A stretch of 64,000 nt of DNA from Muricea muricata (Eukaryota > Cnidaria > Anthozoa > Malacalcyonacea > Plexauridae): positions 9,934,532 through 9,998,531 of the forward strand of contig OY979724.1 of NCBI GenBank assembly GCA_963855995.1. Direction: 5' to 3'. Each line of letters starts with the position of its first letter. The first letter of the stretch is position 1. A program made the translations under genes and the position numbers. Positions 26,185-41,100 of this stretch are shown one piece after another. A model generated the notes under the pieces. It ran no database searches, was not told the origin of the DNA, and was given only the letters and a program-made list of their open reading frames with translations.

Positions 26185-29100
26185 CTAAATACAAAACAAC
26201 TCATATCTTCTAGATCGTAAACCCTATGGTAAACCCTCCATCAAGCCTCCATCAACCTCGTATGTGATGGAACTTGCCTGCATTGTGGTGTCACTGTGCG
26301 TCTACTATAACCATAGACATAGTTAGTTTTTGACAAGACTAGCCGATCCTTTTCCTACTATCATTGTTGTGTCAACATAAGTCAATATAAGTGGATTGCT
26401 CATGCAACACTAACCAATCACATTGAAAAACGAAAATAGAAAATCGTTCACAATGACACGATAAGCAATCATCGTGGCGCAAAAATAATGTCGATTTCAC
26501 AATAACAATACTAGTAACAAGCGTGAAATTTGAAAAAAGTCAACGAATTAACTGTTATCGTAAAGTGTAGTAGTCATACAGACACACAGCCTGTACTCAG
26601 CATGTTTCCATATCTAAATCTGGCTATCAACAATAGCGGTGGACCATACGCGAGTGTTCTCTAAGTGATCCCACTTATACAGTAGACGCACTGTAAATCG
26701 TGGTCGCCAATACGAGTTTCTGGATTTATTTCCTTTAGGCTGCGTCCTCAAAGAAGTCTATGGAGGGGGGGGGGTGGTGACCAAAAGAGACAAAGAACTA
26801 TAGCACCCCTTCCCCTATCCTCCTCAACCACCGTAATGAGCTTTTCCATTGCAACTTTCATCTTCTATGTTAGAGGGGAGTTCAATAAACTTATTTCATA
26901 ACTTGTTTACTATTTTTGTACTGACCTGCTCTGCAATAACTTTATGAAGATTTACCAACAATGTCTGTGCTTCTGGAATGACTATCAACTGTGTGAAGTG
27001 GGCATTCAGTGTGAGAGCTGCCCAATCAAGAACCTAGAAGATAATTTTAAAAAATTAATCCAACTTCAACCTATTCAAATATTGCCAAACATCTCTTACT
27101 ATCTCAGAGTACTGATCAAAAAAAGTTTTCGAGTACGTTTACAATGTTGTTGCATCAAACCTTTGAAATCAGCCAGCAACAAGTTATCGAAAAACTTTTC
27201 ATCAAGCTTGTGGATAAAAAGTCTGCACAATCAACTTGCATCAAGCCTGTTGACAACTTGCAGCAGACTTGTTATCATCAAGCCAAGCCGGAGCAAGCGA
27301 TGCGAACGCATTCTGATATCGGCTTGATGACCGCCAGGTAGCAAATCTGCAACAGACTTGCGCGTTTCTGAATTTGTGGGCGATACTAGTTGATATTTCC
27401 TAATAGGGCTTTGAGAGATTCAGAACGCATTTTAAAATGCCTGTTTGTTCAACACTATAGCAGTTGGAAATGCATTGAAACAACTTACCTGTGTATATGA
27501 CAACGTACGTTTGCATCCCTCTAATTGTAACCAGTCGCGTAGAGTAATTGACCAACATTTAATAATATACAGCAGAAATTTCATAAAGAACTAAACAAGA
27601 ATGAATCAGACGTGAGTGCTATTTGAGCCCAGCAGTATTGCTTTAAACTGCACGCTTTAAACTGTTACTATGCAGAGTTATAACGAAAAATTCATGCTTG
27701 AAAACTACCAAAATCTTCATACGGGGATGTAAAGTCTTACTGGTCTAACTCTTTTCATCAAAAGAGAGGTTCTGATTTCGCTTCCAATACCCTCTAGCGC
27801 TACCTTAATCTATCTTTCAGCCAACCAGATGTGTCGTACCTATCCGATTAACCAATCAAATTGTTTAAAATTCGGGAAAAGGTAGGGGTAAAGGAAGTCA
27901 AATCTGAACCTCTTTAAAGACTGCTGTAAGGAGGTTTGTCGAAGAACTACATTCCAAAAATACAAATTGAAACACAAAATCCGCAGGGCAGATCATGATG
28001 TACACTAAAAGAATGTATTACATATATTTATGGCTTAAACGATGATTTATCTCTTAATAGCTCCTGTAATAACCCCACAAAGGTACTTTGGTCATGTTGT
28101 ATTAATAGAGCAGCAAATAAAAACAGAAAAAAACTAAATCAAAATTCCAGGAGTAGGACCATCAGTCCACTACTTTCAAACGGGATTCATAAGTCTTTTA
28201 TAGGAGGAGGTGAAATCTCAAAAGGTGCAACCCATTCTTTTGGAGCAACTCTTCTACAAATAAACTTACCAAAGTTTCTTCAAAGTTTAGTTTTCTAAGA
28301 CTTGTCTGTAAAAATGCTTCATTGATAGAATGGGATAAGACGAGAGATCTGATACCATTAAAGTTAAGGTTCAATTTTTGCATTCAGTTTTGCGCATTGC
28401 ATTGTCCCTGTGTGTTTTTACCGTGCAAGTTTGAGGTTGTCTTTACAAGTTCTACAGTGGATACAAATATTTTGCTCTTGATGAGCTGCAGGGCGAGCTT
28501 GTTTCATCCCAAATGTCTGTGTTTTTGCTCGTCGGGAAAACATCGTCATCGCACCTGGCAATTGAAAAAACTTAGCATGAAATCAGACAACAAGAAAACA
28601 TGTGTGCATAGCCAGAAAAGCTATTGACGTAGTGTTGATTTACCGGCTTATCTACTTGGCAATGACTTTCCATCATGCCTACTGCTGTTGGCTTCATCTA
28701 GTTGCTCAAGTATGTTAAAACCGGGCTTGTTGCAAATTGATATTTACAGTTGGTGAAACAACTTGGATCAAGCTTGTGAGTAAGAAGTCTTGCCAACATA
28801 CGACCACCGTTTCCCCTTGGAAATCTGTATTCTTCATTTTTCGTTTCACGGGCCAATTGCTCAAAAGCCTGTTACTTAACCCTGGGTTAACACAAGATTC
28901 AAAAGAAATTTCGCAGGAGCCTGTTTGTAAGCTTGCAAATATTTCTTCAGATATCTTGTCTGAATCAATGGTAGTTTTGGTTTCTGAGGCTTTGAAAGAT
29001 ACGGCGGAGTAGAAATGAAGAATCTGAAATAGTGGGTTAAGTTTTAACCACGGGTTAGTGCTAACCCAGCGTGGAACAATAGCCCCTAAATGTCATGTAT

Positions 29101-32100
29101 AATAAAGTACAGCTTAGTTTCACGACAGAAAAATTGCTGTTATAGTGTCGTTAGAGTAATGTACAGTTCTACGGAGCATAATACAAAGGATTCTTGATCT
29201 TATCATAACTGAAACCGATGCTGGATTAAGATGTTAATTTACAAATCCAAAGTATTCGATATTCATCAGCAATGGTGAAAAACAGCAGTTATCCAAACGT
29301 ACCTTAACACAAATTTTAAACAATCGACAAGCGTTGATTCTGAAATTCCATTTAGATCGAAAAGGCAGTCTTGTAAAAGACCCTAAAATTGAAGGAAAGC
29401 TGTCAGCTCCTATACAATCTCTTTGATGTACACAACCAAAAACAAACAACCTGTTCTGGCCTGATGAAAACAGCATTGAACAATGTTTTGCTGGCAAGAT
29501 TGAACAAGTTGTTGATCCTGAACTAGCCTGCAATTAGGTGTAACAATGTTGAACAATATTTTTGACAACCTTGAACAATGTGGGCAGCAAAACATTGTTC
29601 AATGCTGTTTTTATCAGGTCAGAACATCTTGTTCGTTTTTTTGCTGTGTAGTTTAAAAGTTTCAGCAGTTTAATAAGCTTCCTTCTGCAACAACATCAAT
29701 AACAATGCATAACAGTGCCTTAAGGCCTAATTTTGCTGCGGTTTACAACGGATTTTCTCCTTTTAAAGGATGGGAAAAAGTCAATAAGTTACACATGTTC
29801 CAGGTTATGGATATTTCAGAACAACATGGTCAAGTAATTCACTTTTTCACATCTTCTAAAAGGAGAAAATTGCAACAAAAAATTGCAGTTAAATCGTCTG
29901 TGTAAACGGGTCTTTATGAGGAAAAATTTAATGTACATTATACTACAATGCAACTATAATATACGTACTATGTCATTATTTTCCAAAACCAAAGAGAAGA
30001 ACTTTGGAAAACACCTGTAAAATAAGAAATATACTGTAAGAAATGGACAAGACATAGGGAAAAGCGGGGAAGAAGAGTCCACTATCCACCCTCAGCCCAC
30101 GAGAATTTCAGAAAGTCTTTCCGTAACGGCAAAAAAACCAACTTAAGACAAATAGCAGGAACAACAAAATGACTTATGCAAAAATCCAATGTCTTCCCTC
30201 ACTCACAAAAAAGAAAGCAAAAATGCTTGCGTAATCTATACGTGTACTCAACAGTGAAAGAAGACAAGATCATGCTTGGAGTGTGACTAACAGATCAGCT
30301 CTATACAACCAGAAACGCGCAAGGCACAGGACTTGTTACCTTGCAGTCACCAAGCCAATACCAGAATGCGTTCACATCGCTTGCTTTGGCTTGATGAAAA
30401 CAAGTCTGCTGCAAATTGTCTAAAAGGCTTGATGCAAGTTGACTGTCAAGACTTCTTCTCCTTCTCCACAAGCTTGATGCAAGTTGTCACTTGATGACAA
30501 ACTTGGATAAAGCTTCTCAAATCCACAACTTGCATCAAGTCTGTGACGTTTCTGACTTCGTATGTAGTAAGCAGTCTCATTGCTTTTGTTTACATTGTAA
30601 TCTAGTACATACGGGAATGGTGCACCCTTTTGTTAAAGGCCCTGTCGTACGGTGCAATTTTTCTTGCAACTTGAAATGCAATTCTACTTTTGGGAGATGT
30701 AAAATTGGCAAATATATGTTTCCATCACAGTTTGCCAATATATTTTCAACATACCAAACATTTGTCACAAATTTACATCTCTTAAGAGTAGAAATGCGTT
30801 GCAAGAAAAATTGCACCGTGTGACAGTAGCTTATGATTAGGAGGGTGTGTGTACCCCAAGAATCTTTCTCCCAGTAAATCCATCCCGCAACAGTAACCTA
30901 TTCTACTATACAGTGAACGTAGCTAACCTTTGAGGTAAAACACGAGTTTTGACAATAATTCTGCCAGTTTCACTCGACCACAATTTTTTCTCTTTGAAAC
31001 ATCTTTCAAATATACTGGTGATGAAATACTGAGAGACGGCAGGATCGCCTACGAGGAAAACATTGTTCCATTTCACATGTGAGAATTGCAGCAGGGAAGA
31101 AGGCAACAAAAGGGAAGGTTGAACTGGTAACTCTTTTAACTCGTGTGCCTACACACCTGCATTTGAATCTGCACAAGAGGTCTTTTCCAAATGCTTGCGT
31201 AACTCAGACGCGAGTTTCCTGGCAGTTATCGTCTGAAAAGTATTAGTCGTGGATCATTTTAATAAATCACGATTGCCTCGAGAAAAAATGGAGAGGTACA
31301 AGCTTGCAATAAGTTGTCCTTTATTGTTGTGTTTACAACAAGAACATTTACATCTTGTCGGCAGGTGACGTCATGTTAGCAGAATATGGCGTCACAAGTC
31401 TCAACATCAGATCAGCCCTGATGAAGACACTAGACTGGAGTATCGAAACGTTGGGTCGTGAATGCAATCATTGTGTAGCGATTGCATTCGCCAACTAAAA
31501 ATGTCCAATGCTAGAAATTGATTCATATATATAAACCTTCTTTGAATCCAGCACACGACACAGTAACTCATTCTCCGTTTCGTCGTCTTTAGAAACTCCA
31601 CGGGTCCATTCTTCAATAGACTATGATGGAAAAATAATACATATACGTCCTAAATACATAATACGTTATAAATAGGGCGATGAATGTATATTAGGGCCAT
31701 TTTAGGGGGTTACATAAGATCATGACAGCTGGTGAGTCATTACATGATAAATCACCCCCCCCCCCCTTCCATACCCGCCAAGCTGATCGTCACATATTTT
31801 ATGAACGACCTCTTAGATAATAAGTGCACCAAATTTCATTGGTTTAGTCGAGCATTGTGGTTTCCATTCTGCACTTCCATTGGTTGATATGATTGAGTTT
31901 TGCTCACCTGAGTTGGATCGATGAGTTTGGGTGTCGTCAAAAACTGTGGTTTTAGATTCTCTCTCTTCCTTAAAGTCGAAACAAAATACGTCGTAATGGA
32001 CACTGTCAAAACGCCGCACGCTTGTTGCAAGTTTTCGACTTTCGCGCCTTTTTGCACCTTGTCAACAGATGCACTGCTGCAGCAAGCCTGTGAGCGACAA

Positions 32101-35100
32101 GCCAACGTGTAGCCAGTAGCGAAGCCAGCCCGACAATTTGGTCATGCTATGCAAATTTAAATCATTATCATTATTCATTTCTTTAGAAATTGATTCCTTA
32201 TACGGTTTATAAACACTTAAAAATTTGCATTTGTACGATCAAATGTCAGGCTGGCTTCGTCATTGCTTGCAACAAGTCAGCAGATCACAATGCTGAGACA
32301 TTTACATTTCAACAATAGGACAATTTCTATAGTTTTACAGGACCTCGTATACTGTACTTTTAAAATTCGAGAATTGGGACATCATTTGCTCTAGATGCCC
32401 TATTGTCAGAATATGGATAACTGTTATCGATTAGAAAACAGCGATTTATACCAGTTGTAATTGTTGCACTGTAGGTGTAGTTAATTTCCATTCTTTAATA
32501 ATATTCATATTAAAATATAATTTTGTGGAAACACCACGTAAATTTATCATCGCAAACTAATTTAATTATGAATTTACGTAGTGTTTCCACAAAATTATAC
32601 TCTAATTCGATATTCACCTAGCAAACATACAAGAAACATAATCTTCATACTTAATATACTTACTTATCACTATGTTGTAATATTCCGAGCGACGTTTGTA
32701 AGGTTGATTTCACCACGGTGTAAGCACAAGCAGATACGCCAGTATCACTTGCAACGACTAGAAAACTCGCTGTTGACTGCAGGCGACTGAGGCAAGCAGA
32801 GCTGGCTGATCTCAATGCTGATGCAACGCCTGTGAAGTCCCTGAGAGGTTTTTCATCATGCATTATTCTATATTTGGTATCCCAAAAACTTAGTTGATCT
32901 AAATAGCACGAAAAAGTTCTTGGTTAATTAATAGATCTATATGTAGTTTATCATGACGTTACTTCTAGATGATCTGAAAACACGGAAAAGTACTGGCACT
33001 ACAGGGTGTATAAAAAAAACGGAGCCCATCTTTTGTGTCTAATTATTTCTAAATTACTGAAGCTTATAGCACAAGCTTTTGATACGGTACAGTTCAGAAC
33101 TGTTTTAACTAAGATGTACGGACTGGGCTTTTCAAAATCATTTCTGCACTGGGTGATTAATTATCTTACAAACAGACAACAGCTGGTACAGGTTAATGAT
33201 GAGAAATCTAGTCTCCTCACCATAGAATTTGGCGTACCACAGGGTTCAGTTCTTGGACCGATGTCCTTCAACCTATATGTTGCAGACTTACAGGAAAAGC
33301 TTCAATTACCTTCTTATCAATACGCGGATGACACATCGTTTTACTTTCATTCAAAAGTATGCGATCTAGACTCGGCTGTACAAGAGGTTAATGATGGCAT
33401 AGCACGATTGGTTGATTACTCTCAGTGCTCTAACTTAGCACTGAATTCCTCCAAAACTGATTGGATGTTATTTTCCACATCTCAGATGGCACGTGCTCAT
33501 GATCTAGGCGATCGTACGTTCAGTATTAAATGTGGGGACAAATTACTTGATCGAATACGATGTAAAAATCTTTTAGGTGCTCACTTAAATAAGTATCTAT
33601 CATGGTCTTTACATATCGACTCTTTGCAAACTTCGTGTTACGGAATTTTAGCAGCATTGAAGAAGTTGAAGAACTTGGCGCCCTTCCATGTAAGAAAGAC
33701 GCTCGTTGAAAGCCTTGTCCTTTCCAAAATTGACTATGCTAGTCCTGTATTCTACCCATTGCCAGTATATCAACAAAAGCGGCTTCAACGCCTTCAAAAC
33801 GCATGAGCAGGTTTTGTTTTAAGGAAATTTGCAAGACAGGAAGACCTTGCCACCTTGAATTGGCTGAGTATCAGTAAGAGGATGGATTTTAATATTCTAA
33901 AATTAACATATAAAGCCTTGCATGATGATCCTTTTCCAGAATATTTAAGACTATCGCTACACTGTGTCAATGCATATAGGCTAAGATCTTCTTCTGCACC
34001 TGTCCTAAGTATTCCTAAGGAGTCAGGAACTTTTCAAGACTCAGCTGCAGCTACTTTTAACAAACTTCCTGTAGAAATCAGGAATATTAACAATTATAGA
34101 TCTTTTTGTCATTGTATAAAAGAATATCTTAAAAATAGTGAATGATTCCAATTTGAAATGTAATCGGATTAACATTCTTTTTTAAATTCGTAATTCTCGC
34201 TAATATAGATTGTTATATATTTTAATGTAGATAGTTTTACAGGTGAAGAGCCATTCTGTAATGGATATACTGTGAATAAACCATTATTATTATTATTATT
34301 ATTATTTTGCACTTGTTTTAAACCACGTTCTTTTCTCTTTCGAACAAGCCGTAATTCGTATTTTAACTCCCAGTAACGTATGTGCTATGACAAATTTATT
34401 AAAAGCTATCGATTTGAGATGCCTTTCAATTATGCAAATTCACTATGTCTTTCATGGTCGCCAGTTAAATTTTAATTTTTTCGCTAATTACATAAATGCT
34501 ATTTCTGTTAAACTTAATAAAACTTGTTACAAAGCTTTACAGAAGATAACGGACCGTTAACGTGCACTACGAATGGATAGTTCAAACTTGTATCGACGTC
34601 ATGATAATGAATATTGACATTATGCAATTTCGACAACATTGTACACGCGCGGATAAACAAAACGGTAATTTCGATCATTATTTTGGCATAAATCTAAGGT
34701 TTTTGTTAAAGTAAACGGCCCGTTATCTTCTGTAAAGCTTTATAACAAGTTTTATTAAGTTTAACAGAAATACCATTTGTGTAATAAGCGAAAAAATAAA
34801 AAATTTAACTGGCGACCATGAAAGACATAGTGAATTTGCATAATTGGAAGGCATCTCAAATCGATAGCTCTTATTAAATTTGTCATAGCACATACGTTAC
34901 TGGGAGTAAAAATACGAATTACGGCTTGTTCAAAAGAGAAAAGAACGTGGTTTAAAACAAGTCCAAAAGGTCCAAAATTGTGCTATAAGCTTTAGTAATT
35001 TAAAAATAATTTGACACAACAGGTGGGCTTCGTTTTTTTTGATACACCCTGTAGTTGTGAAATAGAAATCCATTTTTCGAGGCAAACTAGCAAATTTCTC

Positions 35101-38100
35101 ATTTAGCATAATTTACTTCGGTTCCAAATTTCTGGTGGACATATAATTTATATTACTGAACATGATTACAAAGTTTCAACAAGTTCATAAAGGAAAATAA
35201 AAGATATGACTGATTAAAAACAGCAAAATGGATTTCTAGTTGGCAGCGAGTTCAAGGCCTTTTACTCACGGTCAGATCAGCTGGTTGGCAATCAGCTGTA
35301 AAAATATTTGAGAATGCAAAGCCGTATTGTTGAACAGTCTAATATTTCGTTATAAAATAAATATTTATTGCCATTATTTTACACATGCTTGCCCGTTTCT
35401 TTTGCAGTGCGTCTACAATAAGTGGCGCCACATGAACAACATTAACCAATCACTTTTGAAAAACGATAATAGAAAATCGTTCAAAATGGCACGATAGCCA
35501 ATCAGCGTAGCGCAAAAACAATGAGAAAAATTTGAACTGTAATAGTCGTACACTGATACACAGCCTGTACTCAGCCTTTACACAGCATGCTTCCATATCT
35601 AAACCTCGCTATGAACCTATTGTTGGTGTTAACAATACCCACTTATAGCAGACGAAATGCAAAACTCCAGAAACTGAAACTGTGCTATTGACCGAGAGAA
35701 GCTCTTTTAAAAAACATTTTCTTGTAAAGAAATCTCAAAAAATCTTAGCTTAAAACCTTGATTATATGTAACTTAAAGCTTTGCATGGTGATTTAGCATA
35801 GTTATATTATTAATTTTGTGGAAACACCATGTTGATAAATCGTCTTTTATTAACAATCTAAGTTTTCGGCCCATTCAACTCAGGCCATCATCAGTTTTGT
35901 AAAATCTTAATCTCTGATGATGGCCTGAGCCGAATGGGCCGAAAGCTTAGATCGCGAATAAAAGACGATTTATAAACATGGTGTTCCCACAAAATTTATA
36001 ATATAACTAACCTTGAATATGTTTTATTCTATATTATTTTTTAATGTGTTGACTGGTCTTAGCTTACCTTTCTGTGTTTTATCAGAACAAGCCACACATA
36101 TGAATGACAAGGCAACGTGACAGAGATGTACTGATGGGACCTGAAAATACATATAAATAAATACCTGGACGTTGAAATCTCACGAAAGAGACATCTCTTA
36201 CCTCAGATATTGACACAGAGCTTTCATAGAAACTGAACATTCGCTCGCAGCTCAACTCGTGCTCACAGTCTGCTTTCTTAACTTCGGGAAATTCTGTTTT
36301 GTAAACACCACCGTCTGACCCTAAAGGACATGGAAAAACCTGGTCAGGTAAGCCTTAGTACTCAAATTATGGGCGGTGAAAACACACGTGCTGTTTAACT
36401 CTGTGACTGAACTACAGTAGACCTTTCTCAATATGACGTCGAATGAGGATGTGTTACTGCTTTTAAGTTACATGAAGTTTTATTGACTCAGGGAAAATGT
36501 CGAATTAACCAATCAAATCAAATGTTCTTTTTAAGAGTTTTGTAACACAAGTTGTTGTGCAATTTACTCTATTCTTGTGTCAATGCTCCTACCCGGGGGG
36601 GGGGGGGGGTAATTTCTCGAGTTAAATACCTTTTTCCTGAGTTGTAAAAACTATAGTGTAAATTTTATAGTAAATTTTTGAACCCATAGAAATATGCATT
36701 ACACATATTATATGCATAATGTAAATTTCAACAAATACAAAACACACTGCCTTGTTGCAACATGAACTTTTTCATACCACACAAGAATTATTTACGTTCA
36801 ACTTGTCAAATACCTCCACCCTCGGGCCTTAAGTAAATGTCAATTTCTCACAATATAAAATAGGGAAAAATATTATGTCAAATCCCTTGGGAACGCCCTA
36901 CCGCCCTCCCACAAGGGCCAAACAATGACAATTGCATAATAGCATGCTGTTTCTGTCTGCTGGCTCCACTCCTGAAAACCTAAGCCATTTCATCTAGTGT
37001 TTGGTTTTTCATACGGGGAGTTCTTGGTGGCGCTTCAAATGGTTTTTTGGGTAACTCTCACAGTCAAAATCAATTCATACACAGGCCTTAAAATATCAAC
37101 CAGCAGGCCGTCTGTTAAAATGTCCGGTATGTGTCAGAACGGGTTGGACATTTAAAAAATTATGTCCGATGGCCAAATGTTTATTTTACCGCGAAAATCA
37201 ATTATTTTAAAATCGTGCTGGTAGGCAAGTTCAAATGCCTCTTCCTGTCCACCCATCCCTCATACATCAGTGATAAAGTGATCAAGAAAACTACACTACT
37301 CTATGTCTAAACTAAAAAATGCTTAGAATGAACAAAATTCAGCTGCAACAAAAACTTACAAAGTGATATATAGAAGGCCGATTCACCATCTTCCTCTATT
37401 AATGAACAACGCAATATTTTCGATTCCTAAAATTCCAAATGATTTAAACACATGATATTGTTTCGCTTTCCTAAATACTGAATATTGTTTCGTTGTGAAT
37501 GAATAAAATATACTTAAAGCAACATATCTCAAGGCAACTCACATTCGGAGCCTTGATAATGAAGACCAGCCTTCTTGACTCTTTGAACAAGTGCATTACC
37601 AGCAAGACTTTTGTGCTATCCTATTTTAAATTTAGACAAATATTATACATGTGTACCGGCAAGCGGGTTTGTGAAATCATTCCACGAATAAAGTGGTATT
37701 ACAAGTTATTACATCATTACAGTTTTTTGCCAACAGATAAACTGTAAAATAGACTAAAAACTGTAAAATGTTGCACTGCAAAAAAGTTGTAGTAAAATTT
37801 TATACCAATTTTATTTTATTTTACTTTACAAGATTCGCCATGCATTAGAATAACAATTAAAAAACAGAATTTACATAGACTAAACAAATGTTACACCCAA
37901 TGGCTGGAATGACCACACAGAGATAAAGTCTCCAATAATGTGGTTCCAATACAAAACATAACACAGGGTGGATTGGAAGGGGAAGAACGTATAGACAGAG
38001 ACAAAGTGAATGAATATTATTATAAGATATTATAATATAGCATTTGTGAATCCTGAACGCTGATTGGTTAAGAGCCGTGTTTACTAAACTCAATGTAAAC

Positions 38101-41100
38101 ACGGAAAATTTCCCGCCACTTGTAAATACGGAAATTTTACGTATCCTTCGGGCTTTTGACATTGCTATATTATAAAAAAAATATAAAACATTTTTCCGTG
38201 TTGATATACAGTTATATCAATACTCGTGGAAATTGGAAAAACTCGAAATTGTGTGAATACACTCCGCCCTTTGGGCGTCGCGTTTCCACACAATTTCTCA
38301 TTTTTCCAATTTCCACTAGTGTTGATATAACTGTATATCATCACGGAAAAATGTTTTATATTTCTTAAATATCACTGTCTCTCTATATATAGGATGAAAC
38401 TAAGCTATAGGACTGAAATTTAAGTAGTAATATAGGTACCGATCAACCCTTTTTTTTAGGGCGCCGCAAGGGTACCGCAGGGCGCCGCAAGCCTCCATAG
38501 GGCGCCGCAAGCCTCCATAGGGCGCCGCACTAATTAGTATGCGAGATTATGATTGGTCAAACAGCGTACGTACACCCCGTGACGTACACCCCGTGACGTA
38601 CGCTGTAGCCGCGCTCTGATTGGTTGAAAAGCGTACGTACTCCCCGTGACGTGAGGTTGCGTGAGGCTGCGTGAGGTTGCGTGAGGTTGCGTGAGGCTGC
38701 GCAAGCCTTCACAGGGTGCCGCACTAATTAGTATGCGAGATTATGATTGGTTGAACCGCGTACGTACACAAGCCGTGACGTACACTATAGCCGTGCTCTG
38801 ATTAGTTAAAACAGCGTACGTTCATCCCGTGACGTACGCCATAGCCGCGCTCTGATTGGTTAAAACAGCGTACGTATACCCCGTGACGTACGCCATAGCC
38901 GCGCTCTGATTGGTTAAAACAGCGTACGTTCACCCCGTGACGTACGCTATAGTCGCGCTTTGTTTACATTGTCTGCATTCTTTCAACAATAAAAAGGGTT
39001 TCATATTTCATATGTCGTGTTTGTGTTGTGTAATATAGTCTAGCTATTATGTGTCGCATTATATGACCGTGTATTTTGTTTGGTTATTTTGTCGCACAGT
39101 ATTGTTTATGCCGGAAACGGGCAAAGATATCGATATCTCCGGATACTATTCAGAATATGTTTAGTACCTTAGTTAAAAATTTAAAGAAAGAAGTACAGGT
39201 GATATTTTGCGAGTAAGAAGGATTTATATCGTCATTTTAGTATATGCAGCATAACAGGCTCTATCACTATTGCATCATGTAGCTATGTGGCAAGGGATGG
39301 TTAAAGCATGCAAGATTTTGAAGTATCCAGAGTCATCGGCGATGCACGGAGACTACTTTGAAACAATGTTTGATATGTCTTGTTTCATTTGGTTTCAGCT
39401 GTATTCCGAATCCCAAAGAACAGTGTGTATTAACAATCTTATTGACTATATTATTCGCGTGTGTAAATTAAAATTCACATCAACTGTATGATGTATTATA
39501 AATCATTTTAAAACTTGCTATATACTATGCATATTCTCTGTGGTTGTAGTATAAGCAAAATCACCAATTGGTTACCGCTATTCAATCGAGAAATTATGAT
39601 TTTTAATTTTGAAGACATTGCATAAGTGAATATAAGTTCTGCGCGATGAACATCATAACAACTGCTCATAACAACTCTTAAGCACATCCTGATATACTAT
39701 ACTATTCAGAATATGAATATGAATTTAGATCCGAATTATTAGGAATGCAATAGCATGGGCTTGTGCGTTTTCCTGCGACGGGACTCCCGGGACCTGATTT
39801 GTCCCTCCACGGGACTTTTTGTCCCTCCACGGGACTTTTGTCAAGAAATAAATCTTTATGAGCACATGCTCAAACAGCATGAGCACTTGCTCATACGCTC
39901 ACAATTGCTCATGAGCACCTGCTCATCAACTTGCTCGTGAGCCATCGCATTAATATAACCCTCGAGGGATGACACCAGACTTAGATATGTATTTGATAAA
40001 TTTATTAAAAATTGAAAAGAAAAGGAGACTTTGTTCATTAATTCTACAAAGTATACTTTATTAACACGCTCATGTAGGGAACAGTTAATCGGCCGCATCA
40101 TCATTTTCCTTTGTAAAACTATAATCTTTTAAAAGTCTTCTTATCAGAAACTTTCTCTTATCAATGGCAGCTTCCATAGCTTCTTCTGGATCAAAGTCAT
40201 CGTTTTTCATCAATGCATTTTTTGTCTGCATTATTTTTCTATGTATTGGATCGTTTTTAAGTTGTACCATCCACATAAGGCGTTGCATGTAAACGCTTTC
40301 TAGTTCTTTCTGAAGTTTCGGCAAAACATTGGAATATGCTTGATCTCTTGCAGTTTGCTCATCTAAACGTCGCTTTGCTTCTTCAATTAATGGTAGCCAA
40401 GGATCCAACTGCTCTTCGTTTTCCCCCTCATTGTCGGTTGCCATTAAACTTTCGGACTCACTATCAATAGAATTTGTTGAAATATTATCTTCGAAATCCA
40501 TTTCCTGAATTCTTCGATCCTTTAGTGTACAGTATTCTCTTTCGTGACGGCGTAGGTTGAAGCTGCGATTAAATACTTTCCCGCAAAACTTGCAGCTCAT
40601 TCCGCTAGACTAACTATCCAGAAATGGCCTGTTTTTGGGAAGCGCTGTAATTTTATGAGCAAATTAATGAGCAATTGCTCATTAGCAGTCAGCGTATGAG
40701 CAAGTGCTCATACCGTTTGAGCAAGTGCTCATACCGTTTGAGCATGTGCTCATAAACATTTATTTCTAGACAAAAGTCCCGTGGAGGGACACAAAGTCCC
40801 GTGGAGGGACAAATTAAGTCCCGGGAGTCCCGTCACAGCAAAACGAACCCACGCCAGCCTTAGGATCTTAAAATAATTTGAATATATAATGTTAGTGTTT
40901 AGATCTCAAAGAACTATATATATATTAATCTACCTTATGAGCAAATGAGCAAGTGCTCATGAGCAATTGTGAGCATATGAGCAAGTGCTCATGAGCAATT
41001 GTGAGCATATGAGCTAGTGCTCATGAGCAATTGTGAGCATATGAGCAAGTGCTCATGAGCAATTGTGAGCATATGAACAAGTGCTCATGCTGTTTGAGCA

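Larger units (their letters stand above)
33002..35051. mobile_element. Tc1/mariner-type MITE with TA target duplication, carrying a LINE
   Basis: Starts CAGGGTGTAT and ends ATACACCCTG, with long inverted arms (33,002-33,074 plus 34,307-34,560 versus 34,710-35,051). TA flanks both ends (33,000-33,001; 35,052-35,053), while the empty site at 56,484 has one TA. Without the LINE it would be about 818 bp and non-coding. Confidence 0.9.
32967..35290. mobile_element. Repeat element copy A, split by a 2-kb insertion
   Basis: Pieces 32,967-33,001 and 35,052-35,290 match the continuous copy at 56,450-56,719. Shared words: GATCTGAAA, CACGGAAAAGTACTGGCACT, CTAGCAAATTTCTCATT, GAACATGATTACAAAGTTTC, GGCCTTTTACTCACG. 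Ends GATGATCTGA and TCAGATCAGC are short inverted repeats, so this may be an old DNA transposon. Confidence 0.85.

Noticed and set aside
40925-41100. CRISPR-like regular spacing of repeats
   Set aside because: Units are contiguous with no unique spacers, and the genome is eukaryotic with spliced genes.
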